Shown in pieces: positions 10,233 to 19,426 of a stretch of DNA of 52,951 nucleotides. The notes below the pieces were generated by a model that was not told where the DNA came from, did no database searches, and saw only the letters and a list, made by a program, of their open reading frames with translations. A program made the position numbers and the translations under genes. This DNA comes from Actinomortierella ambigua. Lineage: Eukaryota; Mortierellomycota; Mortierellomycetes; Mortierellales; Mortierellaceae. The stretch is taken from positions 1-52,951 of the forward strand of contig JAAAJB010000213.1 in the NCBI GenBank assembly GCA_016098155.1, in the 5' to 3' direction. Within the stretch, counting starts at the first letter, position 1; the number at the start of each line of letters is the position of its first letter.

Positions 10233-12686
10233 ATGGTCAATTTCACACTATGGCTCACCATCCTGGTGACACTATTGGCGTTCTCTCAGCGTCCAGATAC
10301 TGGCCAAGGCTTCTCGATTGCGCTCTGCTTTGCTGAGCAAGACTCTGCAGTCCCTGCAGCGCCTGCAGGTGCTGTCGCTGCTGCCGATGCACAACATCCG
10401 CATGTCGCCGTATCTCCTGACAGCACAAACGAGGGGGGCACCAACAACAACGTCAAGCACCATGATTCGAAGGATTTCCAAAGCGAGCAACAATCGGACA
10501 ACAACAGGAAAAAGGTGGAGAGGCGCACCGATGGGATAGTCATTGGTGTTGCGGGAGATGGTGGTGGGTCGACGGATGGACCAATAGACAGCAAGAGTGG
10601 TGGAGAAGTGAGGAGCCACGATGGCGAGAGTAAAGTGAAAAGGGACGACAATGGCGAAGGCGAAAAGAAAAGCGACAGTGGCGAAGGCGAAAAGAAAAGC
10701 GACAGTGGCGAGGGCGAAAAGAAAGACGACAGTGGCACGGAAGAAAAAAAGGACCCAGACTCCAACGAACCAACAATGCTCGACGGAGAGCTCCCTGAAG
10801 GGGATCCTGCGTACGCGTCAGTCAGGGACCGCTGGCCCGATGCCCGCCTTGTGCTGGTGAACGATCAAATCCGTGTCCATCTCGCAAAGCCGTCATTTGA
10901 TCTTCCTCCAGACTCTCCAAAGTCGCGTTCACCGGACAAGACCACGTACTACCTGGCGGTCGACCACGATCTGGAGGCCGGCATTGGCAACGTGCGGTTT
11001 TCGCTGACAACGGCCATCTACCTAGCCTATCTTACGGACCGCACGCTGATCTTGCCGCCCTACCTATACTTCCGGAATTGCTCGAGCAATTTCCTTTGCC
11101 GCGACATGTTCCCTCAAGAAACCTTGTCCGATGGACAGCCACGGTGGAGGGTGCCATTCGAGGACCTGTACGATGTCGAGCATCTCGCCAAGTTTATCCC
11201 CGTGATCACCACCGAGGCCTTCATACAGTCCCGGTTCGATGCCCGCCCCGACAATTCCGACGCGATCCAGTGCAAGACTGCTACTGCCAAGAGCGAAGGG
11301 CAGCCGATTAAGCTCACCGCAGGTCGAGGGCCGGCAATTGAATGCCTCGAGTCGGCCGGCTTTTCGTTCTCGCCGCCGTTCCAGAAGGAGCTCTTTGAGC
11401 GTCTGGGTGATTCGTCCGTGCTCAACCTGGACATCCACAAGTACCTCTACGAGGACCACGCCACCGTCATTGCGACGGTCGACACTCTGAATGCGACATG
11501 TGCCCAGCTGGAATGTGGCTACTACGGCCACGCGGAAACACCTGCGCGGTGCCTCAACAATACGCAAATCACCTGGTTCAATCCTCGCGATTACAAAGGT
11601 GCGGCGCTTCGTGGGATCCACGAGGACTTTGAGCTGGTCCATCACGAGATTGTTCACTTTACGGGCAATCCGAACCGGTTCGGCCACCAACCGTTTTTGT
11701 TCCAGACGCTCGATCAACGCAACCTCTATGAGGACCTGTCCATACGCTGGCTGCGCTACGCCAAACCCATCTACCGCGCTGCAGACTACCTGCTGGCCAA
11801 GTTGGTCCAGCGGACTGGCGGCAAGAATTACCTGAGCGTCCACTACCGCCGTGGAAAAGAGTATATGGGCCAGCCCGTGCCCGGAAGCCCACATATGCGG
11901 ATGGAGCTTGATGGTGGCGATCATCGATTTCAGCTGTTGGCCATCCATGAGGTGTTGCATCGTGAGACCTCTCTGCGCGAGTTTCAGCGTTGTAAGGTCT
12001 TGGCACCCGACTATGAACCCACCATGAGCACCTTGGCGAATCGACGTGACAGCAGCAGCAGCAGCATAGATGGCGGTAGTGCAGACAATAATAGCACTGA
12101 AAGCAGTGGCACAGACAGCAGCGATGACAATAGTGACAGCAGACTTTTAGAGTATCCTTGGGGCTCGGACACGGACACGCGCATCGATCAAATCGCGCTC
12201 GGCAACAACCCAGCAGAGGTTAATGCCATCCTCTCTTCCTCCGTGGCCACAGCACCCGACAACCACACCGTCGAGGAGGCGGCCAAGGAGGTGGAGATGA
12301 TGGCGGCCAAGGCGTGGGCGGCGGTGGAGGCTCAAGGCGCGCCTCAGATCTGCTGTCCATCTTGTCGAGCGCGACATTTCTACCTGGCGACGGATGAGCG
12401 GCGTCCGGATATTATGTTGACGCTCAAGGATCATGGCGCGATCGTGCTGGCGGATTTGTTCGACAAGGAGTTTATCGCTCAGTACCGTCGTTATGTCGGG
12501 TTCATGGACTGGCAGGGGTATCTTGACCAACTCTTGGCGGCTCAGGGAGCTCATTTCCTGAGCACGCCTTATTCGGTCTTCTCGGGTGCGATCATCAACC
12601 AACGGCTCAATTGCTGGGGCGGCAAAGAACGGGCTAGAAGTTCGAATCGCTTTCTGTACCGTTTCTGGCCCTGTAGGCTGCCTTGA
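10233..12686 (+). CDS. Putative GDP-fucose O-fucosyltransferase-like secretory-pathway protein
   Basis: Intronless, 817 residues. The start at 10233 is chosen because it puts a hydrophobic segment (FTLWLTILVTLLAF) at the N-terminus, consistent with a signal peptide or type II anchor. Residues about 40-190 are polar and Lys/Glu rich, with three 9-residue repeats. The predicted catalytic region starts near 245 with GIGNVRFSLTTAIYLA and RTLILPP. This resembles the GxxGN segment of O-fucosyltransferases. Near 530 is YLSVHYRRGKEY, like the family HxRxGD element. A C-terminal part with YLATDE and a YSVFSGAI-like segment matches the nucleotide-sugar half of the fold. An Asp/Ser-rich insertion lies at about 605-640. 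Family membership rests on motif resemblance; donor and acceptor are unknown. A related GT-B enzyme is the main alternative. Confidence 0.6.
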   Translation: MVNFTLWLTILVTLLAFSQRPDTGQGFSIALCFAEQDSAVPAAPAGAVAAADAQHPHVAVSPDSTNEGGTNNNVKHHDSKDFQSEQQSDNNRKKVERRTDGIVIGVAGDGGGSTDGPIDSKSGGEVRSHDGESKVKRDDNGEGEKKSDSGEGEKKSDSGEGEKKDDSGTEEKKDPDSNEPTMLDGELPEGDPAYASVRDRWPDARLVLVNDQIRVHLAKPSFDLPPDSPKSRSPDKTTYYLAVDHDLEAGIGNVRFSLTTAIYLAYLTDRTLILPPYLYFRNCSSNFLCRDMFPQETLSDGQPRWRVPFEDLYDVEHLAKFIPVITTEAFIQSRFDARPDNSDAIQCKTATAKSEGQPIKLTAGRGPAIECLESAGFSFSPPFQKELFERLGDSSVLNLDIHKYLYEDHATVIATVDTLNATCAQLECGYYGHAETPARCLNNTQITWFNPRDYKGAALRGIHEDFELVHHEIVHFTGNPNRFGHQPFLFQTLDQRNLYEDLSIRWLRYAKPIYRAADYLLAKLVQRTGGKNYLSVHYRRGKEYMGQPVPGSPHMRMELDGGDHRFQLLAIHEVLHRETSLREFQRCKVLAPDYEPTMSTLANRRDSSSSSIDGGSADNNSTESSGTDSSDDNSDSRLLEYPWGSDTDTRIDQIALGNNPAEVNAILSSSVATAPDNHTVEEAAKEVEMMAAKAWAAVEAQGAPQICCPSCRARHFYLATDERRPDIMLTLKDHGAIVLADLFDKEFIAQYRRYVGFMDWQGYLDQLLAAQGAHFLSTPYSVFSGAIINQRLNCWGGKERARSSNRFLYRFWPCRLP
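10653..10733 (+). repeat. Three tandem 27-bp coding repeats
   Basis: Three in-frame copies (10653-10679, 10680-10706, 10707-10733) each encode GEGEKKSDS or GEGEKKDDS in the N-terminal polar region of the fucosyltransferase-like protein. The copies are nearly identical at the DNA level, so recent expansion is likely. Confidence 0.95.
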
Positions 12687-12694
12687 TTTCTTCT

Positions 12695-12740
<46 letters not shown>

Positions 12741-12804
12741 CCAAAACACACGCACAACACATATACATGTACCAAGAAAAACAGAGTTGATGAACACGAA
12801 AGAC

Positions 12805-12810
12805 AATAAA
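12805..12810 (+). terminator. Candidate polyadenylation signal of the fucosyltransferase-like gene
   Basis: AATAAA lies about 120 nt after the stop codon at 12686 on the same strand. Motif only; no transcript evidence. Confidence 0.45.
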
Positions 12811-15066
12811 GCAGATAAGAAGGCTGTATTAGGCTTGTCTTCTCACGTTCCATGGATAGTCTACAAATGGCTTTTTGTGGATGCGCCATCATTCTCTTGT
12901 TTCTTTCATAGAAGGTGTGGTCCCTGCCTCCTTTGTATGTAAAACGTAAACTGCCGTTCACGCCGCGGTTACTGTAGGAGTGTCAAGCACGCTATTTTTT
13001 TTTTTTTTTTTTTGGCAATTATGGCTTTTCTTGTTACCACGCCTGGGTTGTTGGTATGAGGGCGCATCTCTCATTTTCAAGTCTCCTAAAGGGCTAAAAA
13101 AAACACTGTTGCTCACAACGCCCGCTCGAGTACCTGCAGAATGGCCGGGATTCCATTCCTTCTAGGTTGCCCAAAGCTTTTGGAAATGAAGAAGGGGGGG
13201 GAAAGAGTCGACCGCAATAGTTAGACTGCTTGTGGTCGAATGTTATTTGCACAATCTTTCCCGTCCTTCCCCCCTCCCCTCCACGTTGCATGTACGCCAC
13301 TTCAAGAAATAGCTGCCTCCCTTCCCCTCCTCTTGCCTATCTTATCAAATCTGAAAGGCTGAGAGTGAAATTTGCAAGATTGCCGTTCAACGCACCAGGG
13401 GGAGGGGGTTTTTCTTTTATTGATGTTTCAAGGAAATAAGGCGTCTAGCTAGTATCAGATTCGGGGACCAACACCTCTAATTAAAAAAAAAGTAAAATAT
13501 GAGCTATAGCCTGCGTGAGTGAACGTCACAGAGGAAGCATTAAAGGGCGCCAAACGTCTGTGAAAAGAAAGAAAGAAAAAGTCGCAATACACCTTTACTG
13601 CATTGGCTTACTTAAAAGAGAGAGAGACATACATCGCCGAGAGATCTTTTTAGAGAGTGTGATAGGCAATCAAAGAGGAGAGATAGCATCGGATCTTGGT
13701 CCGCACAAAGCAATCACAAAATGGCATACCACACTGATCATTTTCAGTAGATTGTTTTCAGGGACGAACAAAGAGCTTGGAGCAGTAACCGCTTTATTTT
13801 TTTTCCCTGATTTTGCTTTTTGTCGATTCTTGGCAATATTGAGGTCATGCTTTTCAACACATCACGGCATTTTTGTACGTGGACCCTGATGCCGTTTTCT
13901 ATGCCTTTGGCGGCCTAGAAGGGTTGAAGGTAACACAGCCGTGCGTTTGTATGTGAATGCACTTAAGGTTTACAACCTTGTTTGCCCTGAGATGCTGAAG
14001 TTTTTGCATCGTCCGCTGGAAAACGTTCTTTCGGCTCTCTTTGTTTACACATTATTACTTCCTTATGTGATGTTAGCGTGCCCTCGGAAGGAGGGGGGGG
14101 GCTGAGGAGCGCGTTGCGAGATTCGCGAGGCTAAAGATTTGAGAAACGCGACATCAAGGGACGCGCCGTGGCTGTGGCTGAGTGAGATATTTAGGTACAC
14201 ATGTTGGAAGGAGAGAGGGGGAGAGAGGAGAGAGAGAGAGAAGAGAAAAAGAGAGAAAAAGAGAGAGAAAGAAAGAAAGAAAGAAAAGGAGAAAATGATT
14301 AAGAGAGCAGCGCGAATGAGAAGAGTGGAGGGGGACTTAGTCCAGGAAGATAAAACATAGCCGTACATTAAGCACACCAGCGAACAAGGCCATCTTCGAG
14401 ACAGCGAGTTAAAAGCAAGCGGAGCCAGGTGAGGATACGATTATCGGATGGATCTCTGACTACAAATGTACGTACATTCATGGACGCATTGATCGATAGA
14501 GCGTGCGCGCGTGTGTGCGTGTGAGGTAGGGGGATAGAGAGGCGAGGAGGCCCGAGGAGAAAGGCAGCCACTGAGGTCAGAGTCGAACGCCACTGGGAAC
14601 AGGATCACGGGCATCAATTATCCGCGGAACCAAGGTGGTGGCCGATAAATCCGATCTAAAACAATGTTTACCCTTGCCCGAAAAACGCGGAGTGAAAACA
14701 GGGCACCCATAGATCGCGGTGCCCTCACCTTCTGTGTACTCCTTCCAAAGTTTTAGTTAGAAACGAGCGCTTGCAGGAAAGAAAAGAAGGAAGGATGGAT
14801 GGAAGGAAGAAGAACATGACCTGCCAGAGGCAGTGCATTCTGCAGCTAAGAGGTAGTTGTCTCTTAGCGGTGGCGGATCATCAAGCGGCGACTACGTAGT
14901 ATCGGCATACTGCGACATTTTAGACGCTGGGCCACGCTAGCCCAAGCGCGAGTTTGAATGTGTGTGCGTGAGTGAGTGCATCTGTGTATGTGTGTATGTG
15001 TGCATGTGTGTATGTGTGCGTGTGTAGGAGAGAGAGGAGAGAGAAAAATAGAGGAGAGCTAGTGTG

Positions 15067-15069
<3 letters not shown>

Positions 15070-15125
<56 letters not shown>
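15070..15125. repeat. (GA)n microsatellite
   Basis: About 28 uninterrupted GA units in the long intergenic region, followed by imperfect GA/AG sequence. The plus strand is all purine, so the tract could form triplex DNA or act as a nucleosome-poor promoter element. Confidence 0.95.
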
Positions 15126-15130
<5 letters not shown>

Positions 15131-17052
15131 AAGAGAGAGAAAGGGGAGTCGGTTCTATTTTTTGCCATGGCATGATGTGGCCTGTTCTGCCGGTCGACCA
15201 CAGTAAAAGAGTGTGGCAGGGAGGAAAGGAAGAACGATCGGGCTAACTGCAAAGGAGGAGAGGGAGAGAGAGCATGCTCTGCCAATGATGACTGACAGGT
15301 GGACAGACAACAGACAGATAGATCAGGAGGGAGGGGAAGAGCATGCGTTGGGCATCTACATGGGCGAGAAGAGTAGTACACTCTACACAGAGTCATCACA
15401 TATGACGATGTATTGCTGCCTTATTGCGGGAAATGGGGTGTGAAGAGCACCGGATCACCACTGGCGCAAGGGTGGGGGGGGAAGGAATAGGGGAGATAAT
15501 CCCATGGCCCAAAAGGGCGGAATTTGCGCAACGCCTCCTTCTCCGTTGAAAGAGGTGAAACCCTATTTGCGAGGTTTACGCCGACAATGAGGGAAGAGAA
15601 AAAAAAATATGAGGGGGGAGGGGGGTAAGGGGAAAAAATGCCAAGAAATCTCGCCAAGACTTTTTGCCAAGAAATCGTAAACTCTAAATGGCGAATGCCA
15701 AGAAAACACTCGAACCCTATTTCCTGTACGAGAAACGTTGTTGCTCTCTTCCCCCCTCTTTTGTATTACAACAACTGGGAGGAGGGGCGGAAACGCACAG
15801 CTGAGGAGAGGGTATCATGAACGAAGGGCGGAAAAAAGAAATACACCAGTATGGGTATAGGTCAATCATTACGCAGAGAGCGGACAAATCTCACACATAC
15901 AACATACACATACACATACACCCGTTCCTAAGAGCGACATGCTCCTGGCTGAGAAAGAGAGTGAGGGTGAGAGAGTGGGAATGAGAGAAAGAGACAAGGA
16001 GTGTTGTTCATGCTCTCTGTTCTCTGTACAACAATTCTCCATTTTGCTTACGATTTTGAAAAAAAAAAAGTTTTAATGCCGGATTGAAATCCGAAAAATG
16101 ATTCTAACCAAGGCAGAGGCGGTGAAAGGTGTCTGTTTAGGCATATGAGAGTGAAATAGTGTGCGAGCACTGGTTTAGAGAGAGAGACAGTCAATAATGT
16201 GGACAATATGGATAAGGGTTGTGCGTGGTAGTATTAGAGTATACCTTCATCTGTTCAAGACAGTTTCTTTTTGACGGGGGGACGACACGATAAAACTTCC
16301 TACTTACTACGCCCTGGGGCCTGGGGACAGAGTCGAACCCCTCCCCCCCCCTCGGGGCCTCTTGATGAATCAAAGAGAAAAATGAAGGCCAAGAACAAAA
16401 AAAAAATTAATGGTGGCGTAAAGCGCGATCACTCAATCAATCAGACAATCAAGAGAGGCAGGGCAATGCGATAGAGCAGGCGGAGGAGAGAGAAGGGAAT
16501 GGTGCTGCCGATGCTGCCGCTGTTGCTGCGAGGAGGATGGTTCGTGTGGATGCGTGCCAAGATGAGGGCGTTCATTTTCCTTGGCATGCCAAGAAAAAAG
16601 AGGGTGCCAAGAAGGCAGCAATGGGGCAAATTGTCCAGGGAACTCTACTGTCTGTGTGTGTATGTGGGGGACTCTCTTCTCACTCTCTCTGCATTGCGAG
16701 GTATCGCACGCGAGATGAGCGAGTGAGGGACAATGAAGGGTAGACAAACAACTCACTGACAGGAGGAAAGTATAAACGAGACAGCGAAGCAAACAGAGAG
16801 CGCGGGGATAGGGGAGAAAGAAGAGGGGGAACGACGAGTTCAGTTCAGTAGAAAACAAAGAATATCTCAAAATAGAGTCCAATACTAAAACTTGACAATG
16901 AATTGAATGAAAGACACATACACACACACACACACACACCGACTGATAACCCACAGATCATCCCTCCCTCTCTCTCCCTTCTCTGGAAACCTGCTTCGAT
17001 AACCCCTCCCCCTCCTTCTCCCCATGAGGATCGCCTCTGTTTTTTCCAGTCT

Positions 17053-17060
17053 TATAAAAG
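17053..17060 (+). promoter_or_regulatory. TATA box candidate for the zinc-finger gene
   Basis: TATAAAAG lies about 240 bp before the proposed ATG at 17300. A second TATAAAG is at 17172-17178. Either could set the start of a CT-rich leader containing the CTA repeat. Confidence 0.5.
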
Positions 17061-17228
17061 AACTGCCGCCCGGACACCTTCTTCCCACTTTTTTTTCTTC
17101 TAATCTTCATTCTCCATCTTCTCTCACTCCTACGAGTAAAACCAACAGAAAGCAATCGTCAAAGAACAACGTATAAAGAGCACACATTCTCATCGTTGTG
17201 AAAAGCAAAGCACCCCTCCACCCCTCAT

Positions 17229-17275
<47 letters not shown>
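17229..17275. repeat. (CTA)n trinucleotide repeat in the 5' leader
   Basis: About 15 CTA/ACT units directly upstream of the zinc-finger gene start codon. In the same frame it would encode a Thr run, but no ATG precedes it in frame, so it is placed in the untranslated leader. Confidence 0.9.
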
Positions 17276-17299
17276 GCACCAACACATCCGCACGCACAA

Positions 17300-18631
17300 A
17301 TGTTCCTGTCGCAATCTCAATACCCGTACAACCCCGCCACAATGTGCATCTCCACCCCCGAGCTCCCAGCCTCGCTCTACAGATACCCCCTCTCCTCCCC
17401 ACAGTCTGCCTCCGAACACTCGTCTCCTTCCTCTTCGCCCATGTTCACCTCCAACCAACTGCAGACCGACTCGGCGCTTTCGGCCCTTGAGCTTCTGATG
17501 GAGATTACGCCCTTCCCTCCATCGATGCCCAACCTCGCCAAACCCACCTGCCCCGAATACGATGTTCTGCCCTCGCCACAAACACCGCAATCTCAGCTGC
17601 CCTCAATTCTCCTCAACGAACAGTCGCTCGATTGTTTGCAGCAATTTTATCAGCAACAGGATAACCATCAGCAACCACAGCAGCAGCAGCCCACACCCGC
17701 CTCCAGCGATCTGACCGACGCCTCTTCCGTCTCTTCTCCTGCCTCGTCCATCTACTCGGTCTCGCCCACCCTTCGCTCCGTCTCGCCCCCTCCTTCGCCC
17801 TTCAGCATGGCCACCTCGCCCTACGATGCTACCCTCGAGTCCTGGATGTCGCCCCAGCAGCCCTCCGTCTCTTACCAGCAACAACAGCAGCAGCAACACC
17901 ACCACAACCATCACCACCACCACCACCACCAGTCCCAGCCTCAGCCTGCCGACAACTTTTCGCTCTTTGGCAACTCGCTTCCTATCGAGCCCTACTTTGG
18001 CTGGAACCACCACCAGCAGCAGCAGCAGGCTTCCTCGATGTACAAGATCCAGTCGTCCACGGCCTCGCACCGCCGCTGCAGTAGCCTGAGCAGCAACAAC
18101 AGCAGCAATGGTGGTAACAACAACAACAACAACAACATGTCCTCTCAACAGCAGCAGCTGTACCGCGAGCGCCGGGCCTCTTCGACGTCCGCATGCGAAT
18201 CCTCTTCCTCTTCCTCGTCCTCCTCGTCTCCGATGATGATGATGAGCAACCCGCGGGCCTCGATCTCATCGATCTCATCGATTTCGTCGATTGTCTCATC
18301 GGTCTCGGCCACTTCCTCGCCGACGTCGCCACGCGTGAAATCGTACCCATGCCCGACCTGCACCAAGCCGTTCCCGACCCGGACACAGCTCAAGTCGCAC
18401 ATGGCGATCCACACGGATTTCTTCCCGTTCCCGTGCCAGCACGAGGGGTGTGATCTGCACTTTAAGCGCAAGCACGATCTGCGGCGCCATGTCGATGCCA
18501 AGCATGCCTTGGTCAAGAAGTACCTGTGCACCGCTGGCTGCGGTGAGGGTTTCGGACGCCGTGATCAGATGGTCCGCCATCTGCGTCGCGGTACGTGCCA
18601 GTCTCGACACGTCCTGCCTACTCAGGCTTAA
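17300..18631 (+). CDS. C2H2 zinc-finger transcription factor
   Basis: Intronless, 443 residues. The start is the first ATG in frame; upstream in-frame codons begin only with GTG. Residues 1-345 are low complexity: Ser/Pro-rich segments, Gln runs, a His run near 210 and an Asn run near 275, as in fungal activation regions. Three zinc fingers lie at the C-terminus. Finger 1 (about 349-371) starts YPCPTC and ends HMAIH. Finger 2 (about 377-402) starts FPCQHEGC and ends RRHVDAKH. Finger 3 (about 408-432) starts YLCTAGC and ends HLRRGTC, so it is a C2HC variant. The array is of the general Crz1/Msn2-like organisation, but the exact orthologue and target site cannot be named by eye. The long upstream region and TATA elements suggest regulated expression. 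Confidence 0.88.
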   Translation: MFLSQSQYPYNPATMCISTPELPASLYRYPLSSPQSASEHSSPSSSPMFTSNQLQTDSALSALELLMEITPFPPSMPNLAKPTCPEYDVLPSPQTPQSQLPSILLNEQSLDCLQQFYQQQDNHQQPQQQQPTPASSDLTDASSVSSPASSIYSVSPTLRSVSPPPSPFSMATSPYDATLESWMSPQQPSVSYQQQQQQQHHHNHHHHHHHQSQPQPADNFSLFGNSLPIEPYFGWNHHQQQQQASSMYKIQSSTASHRRCSSLSSNNSSNGGNNNNNNNMSSQQQQLYRERRASSTSACESSSSSSSSSSPMMMMSNPRASISSISSISSIVSSVSATSSPTSPRVKSYPCPTCTKPFPTRTQLKSHMAIHTDFFPFPCQHEGCDLHFKRKHDLRRHVDAKHALVKKYLCTAGCGEGFGRRDQMVRHLRRGTCQSRHVLPTQA

Positions 18632-18928
18632 AATTTTTTTTTTCTTCTCTCTACTCTCTTTTCAAATCGCATTGTAAAATTGTCACCCCCCCTCCACACA
18701 CTGTAACTTCTCTTGTACTCTACCGTATCCAACTACCACACTCTCACACAACATGTAATATAGTACGCTGCCTTTTTTTGCTGCAAAAACAAATAAATCC
18801 ACAAGCAAAAAAAAAAAAATATTCATCTGAAAAAAGAAGCCCCGTTCTGTGTGTCATCTTGCCTCCAATGCCAACATTCTTGCATAAGCAAAGATGAAGT
18901 CGAAAAGTCGTGAAAAGAAATCAATAGT

Positions 18929-18966
<38 letters not shown>

Positions 18967-19426
18967 GAGGAGAGTGAGTGAGTGAAAGGGGAGGCTCGGG
19001 ATAGTTTACGAGCAGCGAGAGGAGGAGAACGGGCCACATAGGATCAATTGGACCTTGGAGTAAGGGGGGAGGAGGAGGGGGGGGGAAGAAATGTTCATTA
19101 CTCGGCAAAGGGAGAGAGAAAGACAGTGTGTGAGAGTGAGAGAGAAAGGGCCCTTTGCCCGCCTGGCCTCTTTCCCAGCCAGGAAAAACCAGTTACATTT
19201 GGGACCCTTTTTTTTCTGGGGTGGATCCCATCCAACCATCCGTCCCTATCACCCCCCTCTCATCAGTCGCATGATACTTTTTTTTCTTTCACCTCCTTCT
19301 GATGTTACTGCCTAACCGCGCGATGAGGAGGTTTGGACCACAGAAAAAGAAAAAGAAAAAAAAAAAAAAACAAATTTCGGCAAACGACTACTTTTTTTTT
19401 TGTTTCTTTGGTTGAATTTTCATTGT
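18632..19426. other. Convergent intergenic region between the zinc-finger gene and VPS9
   Basis: No gene is seen. It holds the 3' ends of two convergent genes, a GA repeat at about 18931-18961 and A/T runs near 18807-18819, 19210 and 19358-19400. The plus strand is purine-rich in its central part. Confidence 0.6.
18792..18797 (+). terminator. Candidate polyadenylation signal of the zinc-finger gene
   Basis: AATAAA about 160 nt after the stop codon at 18631, followed by an A-rich run. Motif only. Confidence 0.45.

Larger units (their letters stand above)
12687..17299. other. 4.6-kb microsatellite-rich intergenic region upstream of the zinc-finger gene
   Basis: No gene was supported here despite several short open frames, most of which are by-products of GA/CT or CA repeats. 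Visible content: CT repeats at about 12700-12740, a T run at about 12994-13013, purine-rich blocks at about 14205-14300, CA/GT-rich sequence at about 14958-15027, the (GA)n array at 15070-15125 and CA repeats at about 16919-16940. The last 300 bp contain TATA-like elements for the zinc-finger gene. The size suggests an extended regulatory region or an unrecognised non-coding transcript. Confidence 0.6.

Noticed and set aside
11064..11960. 298-codon minus-strand ORF antisense to the fucosyltransferase-like gene
   Set aside because: It lies wholly opposite a coherent coding sequence with family motifs, and its translation has no domain. Long antisense frames are common opposite codon-biased genes.
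14575..14660. tRNA-like T-loop (GTTCGACTC on the minus strand)
   Set aside because: The flanking bases do not form a T-stem, and no D-arm, anticodon arm or acceptor stem pairs around it.
15064..15246. ORF made mostly of alternating Glu-Arg
   Set aside because: It is a by-product of the GA microsatellite.
16305..16345. Second tRNA-like GGTTCGACTC on the minus strand
   Set aside because: It sits in a G/C homopolymer-rich segment with no cloverleaf pairing.
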